Source: Heyndrickxia vini (lineage in GTDB: Bacteria; Bacillota; Bacilli; Bacillales; Bacillaceae_C). Taken from it: a stretch of 64,000 nucleotides of DNA. The notes under the pieces are model-generated. The model saw only the letters and a list, made by a program, of their open reading frames with translations, did no database searches and was not told the origin of the DNA. Position numbers and translations under genes: made by a program. Every line of letters begins with the position of its first letter. Positions within the stretch are counted from its first letter, which is position 1. This document shows, in pieces, positions 18,425-29,747 of the stretch. The DNA is taken from NCBI RefSeq assembly GCF_016772275.1, contig NZ_CP065425.1:1216001-1280000 (forward strand), written 5' to 3'.

Positions 18425-19085
18425 GAAGTATTTTCCAAATGTAGACTGGAATCAAATGTGGGATGCTACGAAAGAAACGCTTTTTATGTCCGCTTGGTCG
18501 GTAGTTGCCACATTTGTTTTAGGAATATTATTAGGTTTATTATTGTTTTTTACGACAAAAGGGAATTTGTGGCAGAACAGTTTAATTAATTCGATTGTTT
18601 CTGCCTTTGTAAACATTTTTCGGTCGATTCCTTTTATTATCTTAATCGTACTTTTAATTCCATTTACAAAAATAATCGTTGATACGATTATTGGCCCTAA
18701 AGCCGCTTTGCCTGCTTTAATCATAGGGGCAGCTCCTTTCTATGCTAGGCTAGTAGAAATTGGACTAAGAGAGGTAGATAAAGGGGTTATTGAAGCAGCA
18801 CGAGCAATGGGTGCAAAAACAAGTACGATCATTTTTAAAGTATTATTACCTGAATCACTACCAGCAATCGTTTCAGGCATTACTGTTACATCCATTGCGA
18901 TTGTTGGCTACACTGCGATGGCCGGAGCTATTGGTGCCGGTGGATTAGGTAACTTGGCTTATTTAGATGGATTCCAGCGAAATCGTCAAGATGTTACCGT
19001 AGTTGCCACCATTATTATTTTAATTATTGTCTTCATCATTCAAATGATTGGTGATGCAATAACAAGAAAAATAGATAAGCGTTAG
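18417..19085 (+). CDS. metP: Methionine ABC transporter permease MetP (MetI)
   Basis: Inner-membrane permease of 222 aa with five TM segments and the EAA loop EAARAMGAKTSTIIFKVLLP. A longer frame exists upstream, but ATG 18417, overlapping the metN stop, gives the usual N-terminus MIEKYFPNVDW. It is the second gene of the metNPQ operon. Confidence 0.95.
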   Translation: MIEKYFPNVDWNQMWDATKETLFMSAWSVVATFVLGILLGLLLFFTTKGNLWQNSLINSIVSAFVNIFRSIPFIILIVLLIPFTKIIVDTIIGPKAALPALIIGAAPFYARLVEIGLREVDKGVIEAARAMGAKTSTIIFKVLLPESLPAIVSGITVTSIAIVGYTAMAGAIGAGGLGNLAYLDGFQRNRQDVTVVATIIILIIVFIIQMIGDAITRKIDKR

Positions 19086-19110
19086 ATTCGCATCAGAGGA
19101 GGAAAAACAA

Positions 19111-19944
19111 ATGAAAAAATGGTTAGCATTTCTTTTTACAGCTGTTTTAGTTTTTGGGTTAGCCGCTTGTGGCAAATCAGATGAAAAATCAAGTGGAGAT
19201 GGAAAAGATACAACATTAGTAGTCGGTGCATCAAACGCACCACACGCAGTCATTTTAGAACAAGCAAAACCAATTTTAAAGAAAAAGGGCATTAATTTAG
19301 AAATTAAAAAATTCACGGATTATGTAATGCCGAATAAAGCACTTGATTCAAAAGAATTAGATGCAAATTATTTCCAACACATTCCCTACTTAAACAAACA
19401 AATGAAGGAATTTGGATATAAATTTGCTATCGCAGGTGAAATCCATATTGAGCCAATGGGAGTATACTCCAAAAAATACAAATCGCTTAAAGATCTACCA
19501 AAAGGTGCAAAAATATTAATGAGTAATTCAGTATCAGATCACGGTCGTATCCTTACATTATTCGAAAAAAATGGTTTAATTAAACTTAAAGATGGCGTGA
19601 ATAAGGATGAAGCAACAATAAAAGATATTGCCGAAAACCCGAAAAATTTAAAATTTGACTATGAGTACGATCCGGGATTTTTAACAACTGCTTATAACAA
19701 TGGTGAAGGGGATGCGGTTGTAATTAACTCTAACTTCGCCATTGATGTAGGTATGGATCCTAAAAAGGATTCCATTGCCATTGAAGGCGATGATTCACCA
19801 TATGTGAATGTGATTGCTGTTCGAAAAGGTGATGAAAATAAAAAAGCAATTAAAACATTAGTAGAAGTTCTTCATTCAAAAGAAATTCAAGATTTTATTC
19901 TTAAAGAATGGAATGGTTCTGTCGTACCTGTTTCAAGTAAATAA
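19111..19944 (+). CDS. metQ: Methionine-binding lipoprotein MetQ
   Basis: NlpA-family substrate-binding lipoprotein of 277 aa. The signal peptide ends in the lipobox LAAC (MKKWLAFLFTAVLVFG, then LAAC). The family motifs TDYVMPNKALDSKELDANYF and FQHIPYLN are present. AGAGGAGG precedes the ATG. It is the last gene of metNPQ. Confidence 0.95.
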   Translation: MKKWLAFLFTAVLVFGLAACGKSDEKSSGDGKDTTLVVGASNAPHAVILEQAKPILKKKGINLEIKKFTDYVMPNKALDSKELDANYFQHIPYLNKQMKEFGYKFAIAGEIHIEPMGVYSKKYKSLKDLPKGAKILMSNSVSDHGRILTLFEKNGLIKLKDGVNKDEATIKDIAENPKNLKFDYEYDPGFLTTAYNNGEGDAVVINSNFAIDVGMDPKKDSIAIEGDDSPYVNVIAVRKGDENKKAIKTLVEVLHSKEIQDFILKEWNGSVVPVSSK

Positions 19945-19952
19945 CCATTAAA

Positions 19953-19985
19953 AGAAGGCTTCGGTTTATTATACCGTAGCTTTCT
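19953..19985 (+). terminator. Probable terminator of metNPQ
   Basis: Imperfect stem AGAAGGCTTCGGT/ACCGTAGCTTTCTTT with a loop of about 8 nt, right after metQ. Confidence 0.55.
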
Positions 19986-20196
19986 TTACTATAATCAAGG
20001 ATTTAAGATGATTATTAAGTATACATATACAATTTTTGCTTTCATGCTCCCTGAACGATTGAGGGGATAAATAAACCTTTTAAATGCACTTTGTTCATTG
20101 TTCTCATGTTTGTTACGATTGTATTCGTAAGTTTTAAAGCAAATATGGAAGGGATGATTCGTTATTAACTCTCTTGAGTTTCAGTACACAAATGAC
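19986..20196. other. Intergenic stretch without a clear gene
   Basis: Together with the next entries this fills the 670-nt metQ-sufC gap. A short hydrophobic frame (MFVTIVFVSFKANMEGMIRY, about 20087-20170) ends in TAA just before the 52-aa ORF in another frame. It could be a leader peptide or the first half of a frameshifted gene. Nothing else is recognised. Confidence 0.4.
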
Positions 20197-20355
20197 ATGG
20201 AAAAGGCATTACATGGTGCACATGGAGTTGGATATGAGGTGTACAAAAGAAGGCATAAAGTGAGAATGCTCGTTGAAAGAAGAAGAGAGCGGGAATATAT
20301 CAGGTCCCAACGAATGGCAGCAGACCTTGGACGAAAGACGTTAAGTAATTTATAA
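20197..20355 (+). CDS. Small basic ORF of unknown function
   Basis: Encodes 52 aa, very rich in Arg/Lys, ending ADLGRKTLSNL. It is not recognised. There is no clear Shine-Dalgarno before ATG 20197. The frame is open further left (INSLEFQYTND) to a TGA, without a standard start. A strong terminator begins 16 nt after its stop, which argues that a transcript ends here. It could be a small gene, or the 3' half of a gene frameshifted against the hydrophobic peptide just upstream. Confidence 0.35.
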   Translation: MEKALHGAHGVGYEVYKRRHKVRMLVERRREREYIRSQRMAADLGRKTLSNL

Positions 20356-20370
20356 TATAGAAGTAGGAGA

Positions 20371-20399
20371 AACCAGTGTTGTTTACACTGGTTTTTTTA
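20371..20399 (+). terminator. Terminator after the 52-aa ORF
   Basis: AACCAGTGT (20371-20379)/ACACTGGTT (20385-20393), a 9-bp perfect stem followed by TTTTTT. Confidence 0.85.
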
Positions 20400-20500
20400 T
20401 TCCATACAATTATCAAGTACATAATCTTGGACAGCCCTACAACTTGAATGAAGTGAGGAGTAGAGGTAAAACTAAAGTGATATCAAAGCAGGCTTTTATT

Positions 20501-20561
20501 GAAAGTCAAAGGTCGGACTTTCATTATTGCTTATAGTTTTAATTTGTTATAAGATTATAAT
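20501..20561 (+). promoter_or_regulatory. suf operon upstream region: dyad and -10
   Basis: The 7-bp inverted repeat GAAAGTC/GACTTTC (20501-20522) precedes a perfect TATAAT (20556-20561), but no good -35 is seen at 17 nt. It is the likely suf promoter; the dyad may be an operator, which is inference. Confidence 0.4.
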
Positions 20562-20615
20562 GAGAATAAATTGAGAATGAGTTTTGAAATTTTTATATAC
20601 AACGGAGGTATAATC

Positions 20616-21401
20616 ATGGCAGGTTCTACACTTATCATTAAAGATCTACATGTTGAGATCGAAGGAAAAGAGATTTTAAAAGGTGTTAACTTAGAAATTA
20701 AAGGCGGCGAATTCCACGCAATTATGGGTCCTAATGGTACTGGTAAATCAACGTTATCATCTGCAATTATGGGCCATCCTAAATATACAGTAACAAAAGG
20801 GAGCATTACCCTTGACGGCAAAGATGTTTTAGAAATGGAAGTTGATGAAAGAGCACGTGCAGGTCTCTTTTTAGCGATGCAATATCCAAGCGAAATCAGC
20901 GGTGTAACAAATGCTGAGTTCTTACGTTCTTCAATCAATGCACGTCGTGAAGAAGGCAATGAAATTTCTTTAATGAAATTCATTCGCGAAATGGATAAAA
21001 AAATGGAATTGCTTGAAATGGATCCGAATATGGCACAACGTTATCTGAATGAAGGTTTCTCTGGCGGGGAGAAAAAACGTAATGAAATTCTTCAACTCAT
21101 GATGATTGAGCCGAAAATTGCCATTCTTGACGAAATCGATTCAGGTTTAGATATCGATGCGCTTAAAGTCGTTTCTAAAGGAATCAATGAAATGCGCAGC
21201 AGTGATTTTGGCTGCCTAATCATTACTCACTATCAACGTTTATTAAACTATATTACTCCTGACCATGTTCACGTTATGATGCAAGGTCGTGTAGTTAAAT
21301 CCGGCGGTCCAGAACTTGCAGCTCGCTTGGAATCTGAAGGATATGACTGGATCAAACACGAACTTGGAATTGAAGACGAAACAGTAGGGCAAGAAGCATA
21401 A
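20616..21401 (+). CDS. sufC: Fe-S cluster assembly ATPase SufC
   Basis: ABC-type ATPase of the SufBCD scaffold. It shows Walker A GPNGTGKST (about residue 38), signature FSGGEKKR, Walker B AILDEIDSG and 261 aa. ATG 20616 after AACGGAGG is chosen over the upstream ATG at 20571. It is first of the five-gene sufCDSUB operon, the main Fe-S assembly system of Bacillus. Spacing to sufD is 17 nt. Confidence 0.97.
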   Translation: MAGSTLIIKDLHVEIEGKEILKGVNLEIKGGEFHAIMGPNGTGKSTLSSAIMGHPKYTVTKGSITLDGKDVLEMEVDERARAGLFLAMQYPSEISGVTNAEFLRSSINARREEGNEISLMKFIREMDKKMELLEMDPNMAQRYLNEGFSGGEKKRNEILQLMMIEPKIAILDEIDSGLDIDALKVVSKGINEMRSSDFGCLIITHYQRLLNYITPDHVHVMMQGRVVKSGGPELAARLESEGYDWIKHELGIEDETVGQEA

Positions 21402-21418
21402 AGTTGGGAGGACTTAAC

Positions 21419-24379
<2,961 letters not shown>

Positions 24380-24465
24380 TTCCCAAACACTAATAATAAG
24401 TATATCCTCTAGTCAAAAACTGGATTTCATAAATGTAAAGCTAATAGGATGGAGGAATGATTGAT

Positions 24466-25863
24466 ATGGCAAAAAAAATGCCTGAAATCGGAGATTATAA
24501 ATATGGCTTCCATGATAAGGACGTCTCTGTTTTCCGTTCAAAACGAGGTTTAACACGTGAAATCGTGGAAGAAATCTCACGAATGAAAAATGAACCACAA
24601 TGGATGTTAGATTTTCGACTCAAATCACTTGAGCATTTCTATAATAAACCAATGCCACAATGGGGCGGAGATTTGAATGGTTTAGATTTCGATGAAATCA
24701 CTTATTATGTTAAACCTTCAGAAGCTCAAGGGCGTTCTTGGGATGAAGTTCCAGAAGAAATTAAAAATACATTTGATAAACTTGGAATTCCGGAAGCAGA
24801 ACAAAAATATTTAGCAGGGGTATCTGCGCAATATGAATCAGAAGTTGTTTATCACAATATGAAAGAAGATCTTGAAAAGCTAGGAATTGTATTTAAAGAT
24901 ACGGATTCCGCTTTAAGGGAAAATGAAGATATCTTCCGTGAACATTGGGCAACGGTTATCCCGCCAACGGACAATAAATTTGCTGCACTTAACTCTGCTG
25001 TTTGGTCAGGTGGATCATTCATTTATGTCCCACCAGGTGTAAAAGTAGATACACCATTACAAGCATATTTCCGTATTAACTCGGAAAATATGGGACAATT
25101 TGAACGTACACTAATTATTGTTGACGAAGGTGCACATGTTCACTATGTTGAAGGATGTACAGCTCCTGTCTACACAACCAACTCACTTCATAGTGCGGTT
25201 GTAGAAATTATTATTAAAAAGAATGCTTATTGCCGTTATACAACAATCCAAAACTGGGCAAATAACGTATATAACTTGGTAACAAAACGTGCGGTATGTG
25301 AAGAAAATGCAACGATGGAATGGATTGATGGAAACATCGGTTCTAAATTGACAATGAAATACCCAGCTGTTCTTCTTAAAGGTGAAGGTGCCCGTGGTAT
25401 GACATTATCTATTGCGATTGCCGGAAAAGGCCAACACCAAGATGCTGGTGCGAAAATGATGCATTTAGCACCGAATACGTCTTCCACAATCGTTTCTAAG
25501 TCAATTTCAAAACATGGTGGGAAAGTAACGTACCGTGGAATCGTTCACTTCGGCCGCAAAGCTGAAGGCGCACGTTCAAATATTGAATGTGACACATTAA
25601 TTATGGATAATCAATCAACTTCAGATACAATTCCGTATAATGAAATTTTAAATGACAATATTTCATTAGAGCATGAAGCAAAAGTATCAAAAGTATCTGA
25701 AGAACAATTATTCTATTTAATGAGTCGCGGTATTTCCCAAGAAGAGGCGACTGAAATGATCGTAATGGGCTTCATTGAACCATTTACGAAAGAACTACCA
25801 ATGGAATACGCTGTAGAAATGAACCGCTTGATCAAGTTCGAAATGGAAGGGTCTATCGGTTAA
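24466..25863 (+). CDS. sufB: Fe-S cluster assembly protein SufB
   Basis: Core scaffold of SufBC2D, 465 aa. It contains the SufB signature ([27 protein letters not shown]) and [13 protein letters not shown] with the conserved Cys. ATG 24466 lies 9 nt after GGAGG; the ATG at 24457 is too close. It is the last suf gene, followed by a strong terminator. The unusual spacing of 86 nt after sufU may hold processing or translation signals. Confidence 0.97.
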   Translation: MAKKMPEIGDYKYGFHDKDVSVFRSKRGLTREIVEEISRMKNEPQWMLDFRLKSLEHFYNKPMPQWGGDLNGLDFDEITYYVKPSEAQGRSWDEVPEEIKNTFDKLGIPEAEQKYLAGVSAQYESEVVYHNMKEDLEKLGIVFKDTDSALRENEDIFREHWATVIPPTDNKFAALNSAVWSGGSFIYVPPGVKVDTPLQAYFRINSENMGQFERTLIIVDEGAHVHYVEGCTAPVYTTNSLHSAVVEIIIKKNAYCRYTTIQNWANNVYNLVTKRAVCEENATMEWIDGNIGSKLTMKYPAVLLKGEGARGMTLSIAIAGKGQHQDAGAKMMHLAPNTSSTIVSKSISKHGGKVTYRGIVHFGRKAEGARSNIECDTLIMDNQSTSDTIPYNEILNDNISLEHEAKVSKVSEEQLFYLMSRGISQEEATEMIVMGFIEPFTKELPMEYAVEMNRLIKFEMEGSIG

Positions 25864-25875
25864 TAATACCTTACG

Positions 25876-25908
25876 AAAAATCACTTGGAGATCATCCAAG
25901 TGATTTTT
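25876..25908 (+). terminator. Terminator of sufCDSUB
   Basis: AAAAATCACTTGGA/TCCAAGTGATTTTT, 14-bp perfect stem with a 5-nt loop and a T-run. Confidence 0.92.
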
Positions 25909-25987
25909 TTCGGATAAAAGGATCCAGCCTTTACATCCTTTTTAAGAATTTATGGTACGATATCATGAAGGAAAGTAGGTGAATCGA

Positions 25988-26845
25988 TTGATATATATAG
26001 GTTTAGCTGGATGGGGAGATCATGATGCAATTTATCCAAATGGGACTTCACAAAAAGATAAGCTCAAAGAGTATGCGGGACATTTTCCAATAGTAGAAGT
26101 AGATTCGACTTTTTATGCTGTACCACCCGAAAGCAGTGTTCAAAAATGGATTAATGACACACCTGAACCTTTTCAATTTGTTGTCAAAGCATACCAAGGA
26201 ATGACAGGACATGGACGTGGAAAAAATCCTTTTTCATCTAGGGAAGAAATGTTTGATGCTTTCAAAAAGTCGATTCATCTTTTCCAAGAAGCGGGTAAGT
26301 TAAGTATGGTATTATTTCAGTTTCCACCATGGTTTGATTGCAAAAAAAGTCATGTGGACTATTTACGTTATTGCAAAACAAAAATGAATCACTTTCCGAT
26401 CGCGCTGGAATTTAGACATCAATCATGGTATTATCCCCAGTTTATTGAAAGTACTTTAGATTTTATAAAAAGTGAAGGTTGGATTCATAGTATTTGTGAC
26501 GAGCCACAAGCGGGGGTAGGCTCTATCCCCATTATATTAGAAGCAACGAACCCACTTAAAACACTTATTCGGTTTCATGGAAGAAATATTCATGGTTGGC
26601 GGAAACCAAATCAAGGCGATTGGAGAGAAGTTCGCTATTTGTATCGATACAATCGGCAAGAACTTTTGGAGTGGAAAAGGCATCTTGGCGAGTTAAATAG
26701 ACAATCAAAGGATCTTTACGTAATATTTAATAATAACTCCGGGGGAGATGCTGCAGATAATGCAAAACAATTTATTGATATGTTATCCATTGAATATCAT
26801 GGATTAGCCCCAAGACAGTTAGATTTATTTCGTGAAAACAGCTAA
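25988..26845 (+). CDS. yunF: DUF72 family protein YunF
   Basis: TIM-barrel-like DUF72 protein of 285 aa. Conserved features are the N-terminal YIGLAGWGDHDAIYP, EVDSTFYAVP and RFHGRN. The family's activity is unknown. TTG 25988 (MIYIGLAGW) is the likely start; a GTG at 25979 overlaps the Shine-Dalgarno. It lies 20 nt before the yunD coding start, so they are probably co-transcribed. Confidence 0.88.
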   Translation: MIYIGLAGWGDHDAIYPNGTSQKDKLKEYAGHFPIVEVDSTFYAVPPESSVQKWINDTPEPFQFVVKAYQGMTGHGRGKNPFSSREEMFDAFKKSIHLFQEAGKLSMVLFQFPPWFDCKKSHVDYLRYCKTKMNHFPIALEFRHQSWYYPQFIESTLDFIKSEGWIHSICDEPQAGVGSIPIILEATNPLKTLIRFHGRNIHGWRKPNQGDWREVRYLYRYNRQELLEWKRHLGELNRQSKDLYVIFNNNSGGDAADNAKQFIDMLSIEYHGLAPRQLDLFRENS

Positions 26846-26865
26846 TACATTTAGGAGTGCAATGT

Positions 26866-28242
26866 ATGATTGAAACTATTCATATTTACCATACAAATGA
26901 TATACATAGCCATTTTGAAAATTGGCCGAGGATTAGAGATTTTCTTTTGCATCAAAAGAAAAATCACAAAGCAAATGGGGAAGAAGTCTTTCTATTTGAT
27001 ATCGGAGATCATGTAGACCGGTGGCATCCTCTGACGGAGGCAACAGTTGGAAAGGAAAATACTCGATTACTAAATGAAGTGGGCTATACAGCTGTAACCA
27101 TTGGTAATAATGAGGGCATTACCCTTTCGTATAATGATTTGGATACTCTTTACACAGAAGCCGAGTTTGATGTCATTTTAGCTAATTTATATAACCATCA
27201 AAATCGCAGACCGTCTTGGACAATTCCCTATCAAATCTATCAAACAAAAAAGGGAATAAAAGTCGGCATTACTGGTGTTACTGCTAATTTTAAAAAATTA
27301 TATACCATTCTCGGATGGGATTTAAAAGATCCTATTGAAGAAATACAGCGGCAAGTTGACCAATTGAAAAAAGAGTCCGATATCATTATATTGTTATCAC
27401 ATTTAGGAATTCATGATGACGAGAAAATAGCGAAACTTTATCCTGAAATAGATATTATACTAGGGGGACATACCCATCATATTCTTGAAAACGGGAGATT
27501 AATAACAAACGCTCTTGGTACAACTTTATTGGGTGCTGCAGGGAAACATGGGAAATTTGTAGGGCATGTACAATTGGAGATCGACGTAGAAAAAATGAAA
27601 ATAAAAAATAAAGAAGCCCGATTATATACGATAGAGAATTTACAAGCACCAATCAATGAAACGAGTGAAATTGAAAAATTTTATGAAGAAGGTAGGAAAT
27701 TACTTTTTCAAGAAGTTGTAACCATACCTGAAACGCTATCTGTTGAGTGGTTTCAGGATTCAATTCTTCCACATATTCTTTGTGAGGCGATTCAGGAATG
27801 GTGCAATGCAGACTGTGCAATGATAAATGCAGGCCTCATACTCGATCATTTGGAGAGAGGGATTGTGACCAAATATGAAATCCATAAAATTCTTCCACAT
27901 CCGATTAACCCATGCATGATAAAGCTCAGCGGGGCAGAGTTGAAAAGCGTTCTACAGCAATCGTTTGATCCTAAATGGCCACCACTGGAGTTAAAGGGAT
28001 TAGGGTTTCGGGGAACAATATTGGGGAATTTTGTTTATAATAATATTTCTATACGTGAAAATGATCTTTTTATTAATGGAATGAAACTTGAGGAAAATAA
28101 AATGTATACATTAGGAACGGTCGATATGTACACATTTGGACACTTCTTTCCTGAACTTTATTCAGCGGAAAAACAGTATTTTATGCCTGAATTTATCCGT
28201 GATGTGATGGAATGGAAGTTAAAAAAGATTTACAGAAAATAG
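26866..28242 (+). CDS. yunD: 5'-nucleotidase/metallophosphatase YunD
   Basis: Calcineurin-like phosphoesterase plus 5'-nucleotidase C-terminal domain, 458 aa, without a signal peptide and therefore cytosolic. Metal-binding motifs are HTNDIHSHF, DIGDHVDRW, LSHLGIH and GGHTHH. The usual GNH(E/D) box reads GNNEG here. The C-terminal domain starts about residue 285. ATG 26866 follows AGGAG; GTG 26857 overlaps it. It belongs to the yun cluster. Confidence 0.9.
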   Translation: MIETIHIYHTNDIHSHFENWPRIRDFLLHQKKNHKANGEEVFLFDIGDHVDRWHPLTEATVGKENTRLLNEVGYTAVTIGNNEGITLSYNDLDTLYTEAEFDVILANLYNHQNRRPSWTIPYQIYQTKKGIKVGITGVTANFKKLYTILGWDLKDPIEEIQRQVDQLKKESDIIILLSHLGIHDDEKIAKLYPEIDIILGGHTHHILENGRLITNALGTTLLGAAGKHGKFVGHVQLEIDVEKMKIKNKEARLYTIENLQAPINETSEIEKFYEEGRKLLFQEVVTIPETLSVEWFQDSILPHILCEAIQEWCNADCAMINAGLILDHLERGIVTKYEIHKILPHPINPCMIKLSGAELKSVLQQSFDPKWPPLELKGLGFRGTILGNFVYNNISIRENDLFINGMKLEENKMYTLGTVDMYTFGHFFPELYSAEKQYFMPEFIRDVMEWKLKKIYRK

Positions 28243-28317
28243 TTCAATTTTGTAACCACTTTACGCCTATTCCATACACATGATAGTAGTTGGGATAAAA
28301 TGAAAGGAGCGAGGCGT

Positions 28318-28620
28318 TTGGTTACAATTGAACCAGTCGTGATTAATGGATATACATTTATTGCAACAACAGTTAAGCTGCCCAAGACTACGTTACTTAC
28401 TGTTTCAAACGACCACGGGTATATCATGTGTGGGGCACTTGATGTTAGTTTATTAAATGACAAATTAAAAGATCGAAAAATCATTGCAGGTAGAGCGGTT
28501 GGCGTTAAAACAATTGAACAATTACTCGATGCTCCATTGGAGTCAATTACCTTACAAGCTGAAAAAATTGGCATTGAAAAAGGTATGATAGGTAAAGAGG
28601 CATTGTTAAAAATGATATAA
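28318..28620 (+). CDS. yunC: YunC family protein (DUF1805)
   Basis: 100-aa protein with the conserved YunC sequence LPKTTLLTVSNDHGYIMCGA and RAVGVKTIEQLLDAPLESIT. TTG 18 nt inside the longer ATG frame follows AAAGGAG and gives MVTIEPVVINGY, matching the family N-terminus. The function is unknown. It lies between yunD and yunB, as in B. subtilis. Confidence 0.9.
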   Translation: MVTIEPVVINGYTFIATTVKLPKTTLLTVSNDHGYIMCGALDVSLLNDKLKDRKIIAGRAVGVKTIEQLLDAPLESITLQAEKIGIEKGMIGKEALLKMI

Positions 28621-28658
28621 AATTCTAATCTAAATGTTTGATGATTTTAATCCTAGAT

Positions 28659-28695
28659 CCCCTCTTACAAGCATACATATAGCTTGTAAGGGGGG
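28659..28695 (+). promoter_or_regulatory. Hairpin containing the yunB Shine-Dalgarno
   Basis: CCCCTCTTACAAGC (28659-28672) pairs with GCTTGTAAGGGGGG (28682-28695): 13 Watson-Crick pairs and one U-G, with a 9-nt loop. The 3' arm holds the AAGGGGGG ribosome-binding site of yunB, whose TTG start is at 28704. It may also act as a weak terminator for yunC (tail ATTTTAAC). Confidence 0.7.
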
Positions 28696-28703
28696 ATTTT
28701 AAC

Positions 28704-29465
28704 TTGGGAAAATTTCGTCCACATAAATCCCGGCGCGGACCATTGCCAGTTCGTTATGTTCTTCTGTTAACTTTCGTGTTTTTCACATTTTCGACGGTTA
28801 TTGGTCTTTTGCTTGTAAATAAGGGAATTAAACCAACCCTTTTAGATTATGCAGAAAGTATGAATCAAAAAATTGCTGCCAGTGCTGTAAGTGATGCAAT
28901 AAAAAAAATTAAAGAAGAAAATTTAAATCAAATGATAAAGACAAAACAAAATAATAAAGGGAATATTGCCTCGGTAGATATATATCCCGGTATAGGAAAT
29001 AAAATAACTGCACAAATTCAACAGGATATCCAATCATACTTAGACGGTGCCGAAGAAGGAAATCTAAAGGATTTTTCAGATTTAAATATTGAAAAAAGTA
29101 AAGGGGAAATTTTATATTCAGTTCCATTAGGTCGAGCTACTGATAATGTTTTACTAGGGGATTTAGGACCGAATTTACCAATTAAACTTCATGTTATAGG
29201 AGATACAGAGGTGAATTTTAAACCTGAAATTGGAGAAACAGGAATTAACGGAACTGTTGTAATGCTGAATATTTATGTAAAAGTTAATGTACAAACAATT
29301 ATTCCATTTGCAACAGAAGTGAAAACATATGAACAAACAATTCCTCTTCCAGCAGGAATTTATAATATGGATGTTCCGCAATATTATAATGGAAACGGTG
29401 AATCATCCCCACCATCTATTCAATTAGACGGCGAAGAAACAAAAGAAAAAACGAAGAAAAAATAA
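28704..29465 (+). CDS. yunB: Sporulation protein YunB
   Basis: 253-aa membrane-anchored protein with a basic N-terminus, one TM segment (about residues 18-40) and an extracytoplasmic domain (EILYSVPLGRATDNVLLGDL). It ends in a Lys/Glu-rich tail. In B. subtilis yunB is a sigma-E sporulation gene needed for efficient spore formation. TTG start, with its Shine-Dalgarno buried in a strong hairpin. It is convergent with lytH across a repeat element. Confidence 0.9.
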   Translation: MGKFRPHKSRRGPLPVRYVLLLTFVFFTFSTVIGLLLVNKGIKPTLLDYAESMNQKIAASAVSDAIKKIKEENLNQMIKTKQNNKGNIASVDIYPGIGNKITAQIQQDIQSYLDGAEEGNLKDFSDLNIEKSKGEILYSVPLGRATDNVLLGDLGPNLPIKLHVIGDTEVNFKPEIGETGINGTVVMLNIYVKVNVQTIIPFATEVKTYEQTIPLPAGIYNMDVPQYYNGNGESSPPSIQLDGEETKEKTKKK

Positions 29466-29480
29466 GGAATTTTTAATTTT

Positions 29481-29661
29481 GCGGACACCAGTTCCGCTAA
29501 CCGTGCAAAAATGGGTTAAAATCTAATGTTGGCGGACACCAGTTCCGTTATACTATAAAAAAGCAGTGATTTCCTTACGTTTTTTCACAAATAGCGTCCC
29601 ATGTGTCCGCTTAACCGTGAAATTCCGGTCATTTAATAAAAATAACGGATTCTATGTCCGC
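29481..29661. repeat. A-A-A'-A' palindromic element, copy 1
   Basis: The 20-bp motif GCGGACACCAGTTCCGYTAW occurs at 29481 and 29532. Its imperfect reverse complement occurs at 29591 and 29642 (ATAACGGATTCTATGTCCGC). The spacing is 51 bp in both arms. The element fills the yunB-lytH gap and has no ORF. Related copies lie at 58794-58969 and 59850-60024. Confidence 0.9.
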
Positions 29662-29715
29662 TTAAATTATTGAAGAAGTACAATTTTGTGTTCAACAACT
29701 GAACCCATCAGAAAA

Positions 29716-29747
29716 AATAAGAGCCTCATTTTTTTGAGGCTCTTATT
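29716..29747 (-). terminator. Terminator of lytH
   Basis: AATAAGAGCCTCA/TGAGGCTCTTATT, 13-bp perfect stem with T-run on the minus strand. The lytH stop codon lies inside the stem. Confidence 0.88.
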
